64,000 nt of DNA. Origin: Leucobacter sp. wl10 (lineage in GTDB: Bacteria; Actinomycetota; Actinomycetes; Actinomycetales; Microbacteriaceae). The DNA lies in the NCBI RefSeq assembly GCF_003569785.1, contig NZ_KZ983993.1:62001-126000 (forward strand). The letters run 5' to 3'. Under the pieces are notes generated by a model, which was not told where the DNA came from, searched no databases, and saw nothing but the letters and a program-made list of their open reading frames with translations. The position numbers and the translations under genes are program-made. Below are positions 7,292 through 15,979 of the stretch, in pieces; positions within the stretch are counted from its first letter, which is position 1; every line of letters starts with the position of its first letter.

Positions 7292-8290
7292 ATGAGGATC
7301 GGTATCATCGGCACGGGGATCATGGGGGCCTTCCACGCGCAGTGCCTGCACGCGGAGGTGTCGGGGGCGACCGTCACCGCGGTCGCCGACTCCGACGTCG
7401 ATCGCGCCCGCGCGGCGGCCGCCGCGATCCCCGGCTCCCTCGCCTTCGACGACGCGCAGGCCCTGATCGACTGCCCCGACGTCGACGCGGTGCTCATCGC
7501 CTCGCCCGACGCGCTGCACGCCGAGCAGACGCTCGCCTGCATCGCCGCGGGCAAGCCGACGCTCTGCGAGAAGCCGCTCTCCTACTCCGTCGACGAGGCC
7601 GAACGGGTCGTCGTCGCCCACCGCACCGCCGTGGGCGACGGGATCCCGCTCGTGCACCAGGGGTTCATGCGCCGCTTCGACCCGGGCTACGTGGAGCAGA
7701 AGCGGGTCGTCGCCTCGGGTGCGCACGGCCGTCCCCTCATGGTGCACTCCGTGGGCCGCGGCGTCACCTCGGGCCCGGGCGCGACAGACGAGTCCGTCAT
7801 CTTCAACTCCGCCATCCACGACCTCGACCTCGTGCCGTGGCTGCTCGACGCGCCCGTGACCGAGGTGAGCTGGCACGCTCCCGAAGCGCCCAGCAGCACG
7901 GGCGGCGGTCTCCGGGACCGCTTCCTCCTGCTGCTCCGCACCGCAGACGGCGCGCTCTCGACCGTGGAGGTCTTTCTCAACGCCCGCTACGGCTACGACA
8001 TGCGCTGCGAGGTGGTGTGCGAGACGGGCGCGGTGTCCATCGCCGAGCCGCACCGCGTGGCCGTGTCGACCTCGCTGGTCGCCTGCACGGCGGTGCCCGA
8101 GGACTTCCGTCCGCGCTTCGCCGAGGCCTACCGGCTCGAGCTGCAGGAGTGGGTGACGGCCCTCGGCGAGGGGCGCGCGCCCGCGCTCGCCACCATAGAT
8201 GACGGGGCGACCGCCACCCGGGTCGCCGCGGCCGCGGCGGCATCGATGCGCGCGGGCGGCGCCTTCGTGAGGGTGGGGGACGTGCGATGA
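7292..8290 (+). CDS. Gfo/Idh/MocA oxidoreductase, inositol 2-dehydrogenase-like
   Basis: This 332-residue enzyme has GIIGTGIMGAFHA at residue 4, the catalytic-lysine motif CEKPLSYS (about 90-97), GFMRRFDPGY (about 122-131, characteristic of IolG-type enzymes) and IHDLDLVPWLL (the DxxxH/ExxH helix). It probably oxidises myo-inositol or a related cyclitol/sugar to the ketone with NAD+. A strong AAAGGAG site precedes it. It overlaps the next dehydrogenase by 4 bp. Confidence 0.85.
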   Translation: MRIGIIGTGIMGAFHAQCLHAEVSGATVTAVADSDVDRARAAAAAIPGSLAFDDAQALIDCPDVDAVLIASPDALHAEQTLACIAAGKPTLCEKPLSYSVDEAERVVVAHRTAVGDGIPLVHQGFMRRFDPGYVEQKRVVASGAHGRPLMVHSVGRGVTSGPGATDESVIFNSAIHDLDLVPWLLDAPVTEVSWHAPEAPSSTGGGLRDRFLLLLRTADGALSTVEVFLNARYGYDMRCEVVCETGAVSIAEPHRVAVSTSLVACTAVPEDFRPRFAEAYRLELQEWVTALGEGRAPALATIDDGATATRVAAAAAASMRAGGAFVRVGDVR

Positions 8291-9321
8291 GCGGCCGGAT
8301 CCTGCCCCGCCCCGTCGTGCCCGACCCGCTGTCGGTCCCCTCGCTGCGCTGGGCGATCCTCGGCACCGGCTGGATCGCCGCCCGCTTCGTCGAGGCGCTG
8401 CAGCAGCACACCGCGCAGCGCGTCGTCGCGGTCGGATCCCGCACCGCCGCCCGAGCAGCGGAGTTCGCCGCGCAGCACGGAATCGAGCTGGCGTACGGGT
8501 CGTACGAGGAGCTCGTCGCCTCCGACGTCGATGCGGTCTACGTCGCCACCGGCCACCTCGACCACTTCGCGCACGCGACGCTCGCGCTCGAGGCCGGCAG
8601 GCCGGTGCTCATAGAGAAGCCGATGACGCCGAGGCTCTCCGAGGCGCGCGCGCTCGCCGACCTGGCGCGCGCGAGGGGGGTCTTCGCGATGGAGGCCGTG
8701 TGGTCGCTGGCGCTGCCCCGCTACTCGGTGGTGCGGCAGGTGCTCCAGCAGGGGCTGCTGGGCGAGGTCGTCGAGGTGCACGCGAACCTCGGCGAGCGGC
8801 TGGTGGATCACCACCGCGCCATGGACCCGGTGCAGGGCGGCGGCGCGATGAACGACATCGGCACCTACGCGATGATGTTCGCGAACGAGGTGCTGCCGGG
8901 CCTGCGGGTGCTCGCGGCGCACGGGCAGCGCCACGCGGCGCGCGGGGCGGTCGGCCAGTTCCACGCGCTGCTGGGCGACGGCGCGGGTCGTCAGGCCACC
9001 GTCAGCGCCTCGATGCTCGCGGACACGCCCTCCACCGCGTACGTGGCGGGCACGGAGGCGACGCTCTCGCTCGACGCGCCGTTCTACCAGCCCGGGCCGG
9101 TCGTGGTGCGCTTCCACGACGGCGAGCGGCTGCGCTACGAGGAACCCGCGCTCGCACACACGCAGCTCTTCTGGGAGGCGCTCGAGGTCGCCCGCTGCGT
9201 CGAGGCCGGGCTCGCGGAGTCGCCGCTGCGCACGCTCGACCAGACGCTCGCGACGATCTCGCTCATGGAGCAGGCCAGGGAGCTGATGGGGGATCCGGCT
9301 TCCGCCTCGAACGCACGCTGA
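8287..9321 (+). CDS. Gfo/Idh/MocA-family oxidoreductase
   Basis: This 344-residue dehydrogenase is coupled to the preceding gene by an ATGA overlap. It has WAILGTGWIAARF (Rossmann), IEKPMTPRL (catalytic Lys) and MEAVWSLALPRY, as in the trans-dihydrodiol dehydrogenase-like branch, plus the NDIGTYAMMF helix. It is the fourth family member within 7.5 kb; the divergence between copies argues for different substrates rather than a recent duplication. The 136-base gap to the convergent amidase shows no clear terminator. Confidence 0.85.
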   Translation: MSGRILPRPVVPDPLSVPSLRWAILGTGWIAARFVEALQQHTAQRVVAVGSRTAARAAEFAAQHGIELAYGSYEELVASDVDAVYVATGHLDHFAHATLALEAGRPVLIEKPMTPRLSEARALADLARARGVFAMEAVWSLALPRYSVVRQVLQQGLLGEVVEVHANLGERLVDHHRAMDPVQGGGAMNDIGTYAMMFANEVLPGLRVLAAHGQRHAARGAVGQFHALLGDGAGRQATVSASMLADTPSTAYVAGTEATLSLDAPFYQPGPVVVRFHDGERLRYEEPALAHTQLFWEALEVARCVEAGLAESPLRTLDQTLATISLMEQARELMGDPASASNAR

Positions 9322-9457
9322 GGCATTCGGCCCCGCCCCCGTTCCGCTCGCGCTGTGCTCTGCTTCGCCTCCGGCCCCCGTCCCCGCCCCGCGCCCCTCC
9401 CTTGCCGGGGTCCTGTTCGCGTGAGCGCAGGCCTTCCGTGCGGGAGCGGGTGCGGCG

Positions 9458-10855
9458 TCAGACGGTCGTGAGCTGTGCGGCGAGCTGCAGCAGCTGCGCC
9501 TCCGATCCCGGCCTCCCGATCAGCTGAGCGCCCATCGGGAGCGAGCCCGGGGCGGAGGGATTCGGCACCTCGAGGATCGGCACCGCGACCGCGGGCAGGC
9601 CCGAGACGTTGACCATCGACGTGAACGGCGTCCATTCGCACTGCGCCCGGTAGTCGTCGTCGGGCGCGAGCTTCAGAAACGCGCCGACGCGCGGCGGCAG
9701 CGCCGCGAGCCCCGGTGTGAGCACCGCGTCGTAGGCGCCCCACTGCCGGCGCAGCTCGGCCGCGATCTCCTGCAGGGCCGCCGCCGCCTCGAGGTGCGCC
9801 GGGCGCGGCCGGGCCAGCGCGCGCTCCCGGAACACCCGGGTGTACGGGATCAGCCGATCCTCGTGGCCCTCCGGCAGCTCCAGCAGCGAGAGGTTCGCCA
9901 TCCATCCGATGCGGAAGGCCTCGGGGTAGCGGGGGTCGTAGCGCAGGTCCGCCTCCTCGACGAGGTGTCCGCGATCCGACAGTCTCTCGGCCGCGAGTCG
10001 CCAGGCGAGCCGCGCCTCGGGCGAGAGCGGCACGGGGTGCGCGGCCTCGAACGGCGAGGCCGCGCTGATCCCGATCCGCAGCGCGCTCAGGGCGTCGGCC
10101 TCGCGCACCGCGCGGAGCGTGGTCTCGGGGCCGCCCCGCATCGCGTCGAAGAGCACGGCCGCGTCCTCGGCGCCGCGGGCGATGGGGCCCGAGGTCGTGA
10201 GCCGCGGGGCCCCGAAGTCGTCGACCGGCCCATCCTCCAGATCGGTGGGCACGGCGCCGAGGCCGGGCTTCAGGCCTATGAGCCCGCAGGCGAGGCTCGG
10301 GATCCTGATCGACCCGCCCCCGTCGCTGCCGGGGGCGACCGGAAGCAGCCCCGCGGCTACCGCGGCCGCGCTGCCCCCGGACGATCCGCCCGGCGTGCGC
10401 TCGGGGTCGAGGGGGTTGCGGGCGGGGGGTGCGATGAGGTTCTCGGAGTAGGCGTTGAGGCCCAGCTCGGGCACCTGGGTCTTGCCGAGCGAGATGGAGC
10501 CGGCCGCGCGCAGCACCGCCACGCCGGGCCCGTCCTGCTCGGCGATCGGGTGCGGTAGGGCGGCGCTGCCCAGGGTGGTGGGCGCCCCGGCGACGTCGAC
10601 GAGGTCCTTGTGCGCGAGGGGCAGGCCGTGCAGCGGGGGGAGCCCGGCCCGTTCTTCGGGGGCGAGCGCCGCGAAGCGGGCGTCGGCCGCGTCGGCCTCG
10701 GCCAGCGCGAGCTCGGCCGTCACCGCGATGAAGGCCCCGAGGTCTTCGCGCTCGGCGATCCGCCTCAGGAAGTGCGTCGCGGCCTCGCGCGCCGACACCT
10801 CGCCGGTGCGCAGGGCGTCGCGCAGTTCGAGCGCGGTCTCGGGGAATCTGCTCAT
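9458..10855 (-). CDS. amidase (amidase-signature family)
   Basis: This 465-residue hydrolase has the Ser-cisSer-Lys triad regions: Lys in GLPLAHKDL (about 79-87), cis-Ser in TPGGSSGGSAAAVAAG (about 152-167) and the nucleophile in GSDGGGSIRIP (about 176-186). It would hydrolyse an amide to acid and ammonia; GatA is less likely because no gatC or gatB is nearby. The start is ATG 10855 with a weak ribosome site. It is divergent from the zinc-transport operon, with about 160 bp between them. Confidence 0.88.
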   Translation of the reverse strand: MSRFPETALELRDALRTGEVSAREAATHFLRRIAEREDLGAFIAVTAELALAEADAADARFAALAPEERAGLPPLHGLPLAHKDLVDVAGAPTTLGSAALPHPIAEQDGPGVAVLRAAGSISLGKTQVPELGLNAYSENLIAPPARNPLDPERTPGGSSGGSAAAVAAGLLPVAPGSDGGGSIRIPSLACGLIGLKPGLGAVPTDLEDGPVDDFGAPRLTTSGPIARGAEDAAVLFDAMRGGPETTLRAVREADALSALRIGISAASPFEAAHPVPLSPEARLAWRLAAERLSDRGHLVEEADLRYDPRYPEAFRIGWMANLSLLELPEGHEDRLIPYTRVFRERALARPRPAHLEAAAALQEIAAELRRQWGAYDAVLTPGLAALPPRVGAFLKLAPDDDYRAQCEWTPFTSMVNVSGLPAVAVPILEVPNPSAPGSLPMGAQLIGRPGSEAQLLQLAAQLTTV

Positions 10856-10986
10856 GCCACCAGGCTACGCGCCGATCGCCCTCCCGCAGGGGCGTGCCGG
10901 GCCATCCGCCGGCGGCCCGGATGCGGGCGGGTCAGCAGCGGCGGGCGGCGGCGGACCTGTCTCGGCGCCGCGGTGGCGGTCTACGC

Positions 10987-11006
10987 TATAGTGATAATCG
11001 TTCTCA
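10987..11006 (+). promoter_or_regulatory. zur box: -10 element overlapping a Zur/Fur-type box
   Basis: TATAGT (10987-10992) overlaps TGATAATCGTTCTCA (10992-11006), an imperfect dyad close to the actinobacterial Zur consensus (TGA-A-AT-N-TT-TCA). It lies 15 bases before the binding-protein gene. Binding of a zinc-loaded Fur-family repressor here would block transcription of the importer. A suitable repressor is encoded at the end of the operon (14494). Confidence 0.7.
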
Positions 11007-11021
11007 TATAGAAAGTCGGGC

Positions 11022-11996
11022 ATGTCACGCACTCCTCGCAGCACTCACCCCCTCAAGGCCACCGCGCTCGGAGGCGCCGCGCTCGCCGCGCTCGTGCTGG
11101 GCGCGTACAGCGGCGGGGGATCCCGGGCCGACGATTCGGGATCCGACCGCCTCAGGGCGGTCGCGACCACCACCCAGCTCGCCGACTTCGCACGGCAGGT
11201 GGGCGGTGATGACATCGAGCTCACGGGTCTGCTCGCCCCGGGGGGATCGGCGCACCGCTTCGACCCGACCCCGGCCGACCTGGTCGCGCTCGGCGAGGCG
11301 GAGGTGCTCATCGCGAACGGCGCGGGCCTCGAGGGGTTCATCGACTCCGCCGTCGAGGCGTCGGGCTTCGACGGCGAGATCGTCACCGCGAGCGAGAGCA
11401 TCGACCCCGGCCCCGATCCCGGCGAGCCGAATCCGCACATCTGGACCTCGCCCCGCAACGCCGCGCGCATGGTGTCGATGATCGCGGGCGATCTCGCCCG
11501 CATCGATCCCGAGCGCGCCGACGGTTACGCCGAGCGCGCCGACGCGTACGCCGCGCGGCTCGACGCGCTCGACGCCTGGATCGCGGCGCAGTTCGAGCGC
11601 GTGCCCGCCGAGCAGCGCGTGCTCGTGAGCGGCCACGACTCGCTGGGCGCCTACCTCGACGACTACGGCATCGAGTTCGTCGGCTCCATGCTGCCGAGCT
11701 TCGAGGACAACGCCGAGCCGAGCGCCGCCGACGTCGACGCGCTCGTCGCCTCGATCGAGGAGCGCGGGGTGAGGGCCGTCTTCGTCGAGTCGTCGATGAG
11801 CCCGAAGCTGGCGCGGGCGATCGCCCGGGAGGCCGGGGTCGAGGTGGCCGACGCCGGGGCGCTCTACGCCGACTCGCTCGGGGCGCCCGGCAGCGACGGG
11901 GCCACCTACATCGGGGCGACCGCGCACAACACGCGGGTGATCCTGGAGGCCTGGGGCGCGACGGTGGATCCGCTGCCCGCTCCCCTGCGCGGATGA
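11022..11996 (+). CDS. metal (zinc-type) ABC transporter substrate-binding protein, atypical lipobox
   Basis: This cluster A-I (ZnuA/TroA-like) binding protein has 324 residues. Metal ligands are recognisable: His in GGSAHRFDPTPADL (about 84), His in PHIWTSPRNA (about 138), His in SGHDSLGAYLDDYG (about 205), and an acidic residue in GALYADSLG. The signal peptide ends LVLGAYSGGGS, where a lipoprotein needs Cys; codon TAC at 11106-11108 gives Tyr29 instead. The protein may therefore be unlipidated, or the base may be wrong. The stop overlaps the ATPase start. It is the first gene of a zinc-uptake operon behind a Zur-like box. Confidence 0.87.
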   Translation: MSRTPRSTHPLKATALGGAALAALVLGAYSGGGSRADDSGSDRLRAVATTTQLADFARQVGGDDIELTGLLAPGGSAHRFDPTPADLVALGEAEVLIANGAGLEGFIDSAVEASGFDGEIVTASESIDPGPDPGEPNPHIWTSPRNAARMVSMIAGDLARIDPERADGYAERADAYAARLDALDAWIAAQFERVPAEQRVLVSGHDSLGAYLDDYGIEFVGSMLPSFEDNAEPSAADVDALVASIEERGVRAVFVESSMSPKLARAIAREAGVEVADAGALYADSLGAPGSDGATYIGATAHNTRVILEAWGATVDPLPAPLRG

Positions 11997-12772
11997 TGCG
12001 CGCATCGTCCGGCGCTCGCGACGACGCCCTCTCGCTGAGCGGCGCCGCGTTCGGCTACGGCGGGAGGACCCGGGTGGAGGGGCTCACCCTCGAGGTGCCC
12101 GAGGGCTCGGCCGTCGCGCTCGTCGGCCCGAACGGATCGGGCAAGTCGACCCTGCTGCGGGGCATCCTGGGGCTCGCGGATCTCACGGCGGGAGGCGCCC
12201 GGGTGCTCGGCGAGGCCCCGGGTCGCGCCCGGCCCCGCATCGGCTCGCTGCCGCAGGCCGACACGCGCGACGCCGCTCTGCCGGTGACGCTGCGGCAGGT
12301 CGTCACGATGGGGCTCTACCGCTCCCGCGGGGCGCTGCGCCCGATCGGCCGCGCGGGCCGCGCCGCGGTCGCGGGGTCGCTCGAGCGCGTCGGCCTGGCC
12401 GAGCTCGCCGGGCGCCGCTTCGGCGAGCTCTCGGGCGGCCAGCAGCAGCGCGGCATCCTGGCCCGGGCGCTCGTCTCGGGCCCCCGGATGCTGCTGCTCG
12501 ACGAGCCGTTCAACGGACTCGACGGCGAGAACCGCGAAGCGCTGCTGCGGCTCGTGCGCGAGCTGCGCGACGAGGGGCGCACGGTCGTCGTGTCGACGCA
12601 CGACCCCGAGATCTCGCGGCGGGTCTGCACCCACGCGCTGCGGCTCCGCTCCGGGCGTCGCCCGGGCGAGCCCGGCCGCCCGGCGGCGTTCGGGCCGCTC
12701 GCCGAGGCGCTCGCGCTCGGGGGCACGGTCCCGGAGCCGCGCACCACCGCCACCGTGCGGGAGGCTGAGTAG
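11993..12772 (+). CDS. metal ABC transporter ATP-binding protein (ZnuC-like)
   Basis: This 259-residue ABC ATPase has Walker A GPNGSGKST (about 45-53), the Q-loop in GSLPQADTR, signature LSGGQQQRG (about 145-153), Walker B MLLLDEPFNGLD and switch VSTHD. It starts inside the binding-protein stop (ATGATG overlap) and shares one base with the permease start. It powers uptake of zinc or manganese across the cytoplasmic membrane. Confidence 0.9.
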   Translation: MMRASSGARDDALSLSGAAFGYGGRTRVEGLTLEVPEGSAVALVGPNGSGKSTLLRGILGLADLTAGGARVLGEAPGRARPRIGSLPQADTRDAALPVTLRQVVTMGLYRSRGALRPIGRAGRAAVAGSLERVGLAELAGRRFGELSGGQQQRGILARALVSGPRMLLLDEPFNGLDGENREALLRLVRELRDEGRTVVVSTHDPEISRRVCTHALRLRSGRRPGEPGRPAAFGPLAEALALGGTVPEPRTTATVREAE

Positions 12773-13659
12773 TGGAGGCGACCCTCGACGCCTTCTCGCT
12801 CCCCTTCATGTGGCGCGCGCTGCTGACGGTCGCGGTGCTCGCGATCGCCGGGGGCGTGGTGGGCCTCTTCATCGGACTCCGCGAGCTCGAGTTCGTGAGC
12901 GACGCCCTCGTGCACGCCGTGTTCCCGGGGCTCGTCGTGGGCGCCGCGCTGGGCGGCACGGCGGGGTTGCTCCCCGGCGCGGCGATCGCGGCCGCGCTGG
13001 CGGCGTCGCTGTTCGCGACGATCGGGCGCAGGGGCGACGCCGACGCCGCCATAGCGGTGGTGCTGACGGGCCTGTTCAGCCTGGGCGTCGTGCTGGTCTC
13101 GCGCCGGGAGGGCTACGTCTCGCAGTTGCAGGAGCTGCTCTTCGGGCGTCTGCTCACGGTCACTCCGTCGCAGCTGCGGCAGATCGCCGTCGTCGCGGTC
13201 GTCGCGATCCTCCTCGTCGCGCTGACGCGGCGCGCCCAGCTCTTCAGGGCCTTCGACGCAGCCGGCGCGGAGGCCGCCGGCTTCCGCCCGCTCGGCACCG
13301 ACCTGACGCTCGGCGCAGCGGTCGCGCTGCTCGTGGTGGCGGGCGTGCAGGCGCTCGGCGTGCTCATGGTCGTCGCGCTGCTGACCGTGCCCATGGCCGC
13401 GTCCCGGCTGCTCACCCGCGGCTTCGCGCTGCTGATCCCGATCGCGATCCTGCTGCCGCTCGTGGCGGGTGCGCTGGGGCTGTGGCTCGCGTTCGAGTGG
13501 TCGGTCGGATCGGGGGCGCCCGTCTCGCCCGGCGCCGTGGTCGTGCTGCTGCTCGTGGGGCTCTACCTGCTCGCGGCGCTCGCGCGCGCGATCGTGAGCC
13601 GAGCGACGATCGCGGATCCGCAGGCGGAGGCCGACCGCATCGCGGGGGGCCGATCGTGA
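12772..13659 (+). CDS. metal ABC transporter permease 1 (ABC-3 family)
   Basis: This 295-residue integral membrane protein has about eight hydrophobic segments. It starts with GTG at 12772, sharing one base with the preceding stop. It carries ABC-3 features: GLRELEFVSDALVHAVFPGLVVG near residue 40 and a conserved GALGLWLAFEWSVGSGAPVSPGAVVVLLL end. It would pair with the next permease to form the channel; two different permeases in one metal importer are common in actinobacteria. Confidence 0.87.
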   Translation: MEATLDAFSLPFMWRALLTVAVLAIAGGVVGLFIGLRELEFVSDALVHAVFPGLVVGAALGGTAGLLPGAAIAAALAASLFATIGRRGDADAAIAVVLTGLFSLGVVLVSRREGYVSQLQELLFGRLLTVTPSQLRQIAVVAVVAILLVALTRRAQLFRAFDAAGAEAAGFRPLGTDLTLGAAVALLVVAGVQALGVLMVVALLTVPMAASRLLTRGFALLIPIAILLPLVAGALGLWLAFEWSVGSGAPVSPGAVVVLLLVGLYLLAALARAIVSRATIADPQAEADRIAGGRS

Positions 13660-14477
13660 GCGGCCTCGCGACGCTCGAGCTCACGCTGCTCGGCCTGCTC
13701 TCGGGGCTTGCGGGCGCGCTCATCGTGCTGCGCCGCCGCTCGTTCTTCGCGGTCGCGCTGAGCCACGCCACCTTCCCCGGCGGCGTCGTGTTCGCGGTCG
13801 CGGGCTGGAACCTGCTGCTCGGCCAGGCGCTCTTCGCGGTGCTGCTCGTGCTCGCGATGACGCTGCTGGGCCGTATCCCGGGGCAGGGGCGGCAGGTGAC
13901 GAGCGGTGTCGTGCTCTCGTTCGGCTTCGCGCTCGGCTCGCTGCTCGCGAGCCTCAACCCCGCACTGGGCGTGCCGGTTGAGGCCCTGCTGGTCGGGTCG
14001 CTGCTCGGCGTGGGCGCCGGCGACGTCGCGGCCACGGGAGGCGTGCTGATCGCCTCGCTCGCGATCCTCGCGCTGTCGTGGCGCCGGATCCTGTTCCACG
14101 CCTTCGACCCCGCGGGCTTCGCGGCCGCGGGGTTCCGCGCGTGGCCCGTCGAACTCGTGACGGCCGCGGTGACCGCCGCGGCCGTGGTGGTGTCGATGCC
14201 CGCGGTCGGGGCGATCCTCGGCGTGGCGATGCTGATCGGCCCGGCGGCGACGGCGCGGGTGCTCGTGTCTCGGCTCGAGTGGGTGCCACCGCTCTCGGCG
14301 GCGCTCGGGATCGCGGGGGGCCTGGCGGGGATGCGGATCTCGCGCGAGTTCGGCATCGCGGCCGGCGGTTCGGTCGGGCTCGTGATCACCGGCGTGTTCC
14401 TGCTGGCGTTCGTCGCGCGGGCATGGGCGCGCCGAACCCGGCGACCGTGCGCCCGGAACTTCGCTACGGTGGGATGA
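13656..14477 (+). CDS. metal ABC transporter permease 2 (ABC-3 family)
   Basis: This 273-residue membrane protein starts with GTG at 13656, overlapping the first permease by 4 bp. It shows ABC-3 motifs: LRRRSFFAVALSHATFPGGV (about 26-45), AFDPAGFAAAGFRAWPVEL (about 150) and GAILGVAMLIGPAATARVL. It is a paralogue of the preceding gene. The tail (RAWARRTRRPCARN) is basic, consistent with a cytoplasmic C-terminus. Confidence 0.87.
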   Translation: MSGLATLELTLLGLLSGLAGALIVLRRRSFFAVALSHATFPGGVVFAVAGWNLLLGQALFAVLLVLAMTLLGRIPGQGRQVTSGVVLSFGFALGSLLASLNPALGVPVEALLVGSLLGVGAGDVAATGGVLIASLAILALSWRRILFHAFDPAGFAAAGFRAWPVELVTAAVTAAAVVVSMPAVGAILGVAMLIGPAATARVLVSRLEWVPPLSAALGIAGGLAGMRISREFGIAAGGSVGLVITGVFLLAFVARAWARRTRRPCARNFATVG

Positions 14478-14493
14478 GGATCGGAGGTGCTCG

Positions 14494-14931
14494 ATGCAGC
14501 CGAAGCGGAACACGTGGCAGCGCGAGGCGGTGCGGGCGGCGCTCGCCGAGCGCCGGGGGTTCGTGAGCGCTCAGCAACTGCACCGCGACCTGCGCGACGG
14601 CGGGTCGACCATCGGCCTGGCCACGGTCTATCGCGCGCTGGCCGGTCTCGCCGAATCGGGCGAGGCCGATTCGCTGCAGTCGCCCGAGGGCGAGAACCTG
14701 TTCCGCTCCTGCGCCGCTCCCGGCCACCACCACCACCTGGTCTGCCGCGGCTGCGGCGACACCCGCGAGCTCGCGGCCTCGGTCGTGGAGGAGTGGACGA
14801 GGAGGGTGGGAGAGGAGCACGGCTTCACCGATATCGAGCACGTGGTCGACCTGTTCGGCCTCTGCGAGCGCTGCCGGAGCGAGCGCCCGCCCGAAGAGAC
14901 GCGCTTCGCCCACAGGGGCGGCGCAAGGTGA
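14494..14931 (+). CDS. zur: Fur-family metalloregulator, probably Zur
   Basis: This 145-residue protein has the Fur winged helix (NTWQREAVRAAL, FVSAQQLHRDL, GLATVYRALAGLAE), the metal/dimer segment APGHHHHLVCRGCGD and two structural zinc CxxC motifs, CRGC (about 81-84) and CERC (about 127-130). Its place at the end of a znu-type operon and the Zur-like box at 10992 make zinc the likeliest signal; Mn or Fe sensing is possible. It would repress the operon when zinc is plentiful. Confidence 0.87.
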   Translation: MQPKRNTWQREAVRAALAERRGFVSAQQLHRDLRDGGSTIGLATVYRALAGLAESGEADSLQSPEGENLFRSCAAPGHHHHLVCRGCGDTRELAASVVEEWTRRVGEEHGFTDIEHVVDLFGLCERCRSERPPEETRFAHRGGAR

Positions 14932-15018
14932 CAGAACGATAACAATCGCGGGCCTCGTCGGGACAGCATCGTCCCATGCGGCGCGGTACCCGGTGGTCAG
15001 CGGCGCATTATTTACGCT

Positions 15019-15046
15019 TTGATCGGGAATTTTCACCTATTATACA
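15019..15046 (+). promoter_or_regulatory. probable promoter of the glutamate-type ABC operon
   Basis: TTGATC (15019-15024) and TATACA (15041-15046) are 16 bases apart inside a distinct AT-rich island (about 15005-15057). The transcript would begin near 15053, giving a leader of roughly 55 bases to ATG 15109. No operator palindrome was seen. The rest of the 14932-15108 gap holds nothing recognisable. Confidence 0.6.
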
Positions 15047-15108
15047 GAAAATTTGTAGGTCGCCACAAGGACTATCGCGAAGGGTGCGGGCGTGTCTACG
15101 ATCGCCGT

Positions 15109-15891
15109 ATGGCACAGGCAAAGACGACAGTGGTCAGAGTGGCCCGCGACGATCGGCAACCACTCGTCATCATCAGCGAGGTGAACAAGCACTACGGCGA
15201 GCTGCACGTGCTGAACGACATCAACACTCAGGTGGGTCGCGGCGAGGTGGTGGTGGTGCTCGGCCCGTCGGGCTCGGGCAAGTCGACCCTCTGCCGCGCC
15301 ATCAACCGGCTCGAGACCATCGACTCCGGCACGATCACCATCGACGGCCAACCGCTGCCCGAGGAGGGCAAGGAACTCGCGAAGCTCCGCGCCGACGTCG
15401 GCATGGTGTTCCAGGCCTTCAACCTCTTCGCGCACAAGACGATCCTCGAGAACGTGACGCTCGGTCCCGTCAAGGTGCGCGGCATGAGCCGGAAGGCCGC
15501 CGAGGAGAAGGCGATGGCGCTGCTCGACCGCGTCGGCATCGCGGATCAGGCGAAGAAGCTCCCGTCGCAGCTCTCGGGCGGCCAGCAGCAGCGCGTCGCC
15601 ATCGCGCGCTCCCTCGCCATGGATCCGAAGCTGATCCTGCTCGATGAGCCGACGAGCGCGCTCGATCCGGAGATGATCAACGAGGTGCTCGACGTCATGA
15701 TCGCTCTCGCGAACGACGGCATGACCATGGTCGTGGTGACGCACGAGATGGGATTCGCGCGCCGGGCCGCCGATCGCATCGTCTTCATGTCCGACGGGCA
15801 GATCGTGGAGGAGGCGACACCCGAGCAGTTCTTCACCGATCCCCAGACCTCCAGAGCCAAGGACTTCCTCTCGAAGATCCTGGGTCACTGA
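15109..15891 (+). CDS. gluA: glutamate-type amino acid ABC transporter ATP-binding protein
   Basis: This 260-residue polar-amino-acid ABC ATPase has Walker [11 protein letters not shown]-loop VFQAFNLFAHKT, signature LSGGQQQRV, Walker [13 protein letters not shown] and switch [10 protein letters not shown]. The N-terminal 15 residues are non-conserved. ATG 15109 is preferred, since upstream in-frame starts lie in the promoter island. Gene order (ATPase, binding protein, two permeases) is that of actinobacterial gluABCD. It drives uptake of glutamate or a related amino acid. Confidence 0.88.
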   Translation: MAQAKTTVVRVARDDRQPLVIISEVNKHYGELHVLNDINTQVGRGEVVVVLGPSGSGKSTLCRAINRLETIDSGTITIDGQPLPEEGKELAKLRADVGMVFQAFNLFAHKTILENVTLGPVKVRGMSRKAAEEKAMALLDRVGIADQAKKLPSQLSGGQQQRVAIARSLAMDPKLILLDEPTSALDPEMINEVLDVMIALANDGMTMVVVTHEMGFARRAADRIVFMSDGQIVEEATPEQFFTDPQTSRAKDFLSKILGH

Positions 15892-15979
15892 GCCCGTTCC
15901 GGGGGCCACCGCCCGAGACCGGAACGATATCGAAGGACCGGCACGAACCGGGCCCCAAGGAAGAGAAGGCAGGAAACTC

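Noticed and set aside
9458-10855. Amidase considered as GatA (amidotransferase subunit)
   Set aside because: No gatC or gatB nearby, and the C-terminal region differs from GatA as I know it.
14932-14955. Possible second Zur site (ACGATAACAATCG) after the zur gene
   Set aside because: Arms are only 4 bp (CGAT/ATCG) and the sequence fits the Zur consensus poorly compared with the site at 10992.
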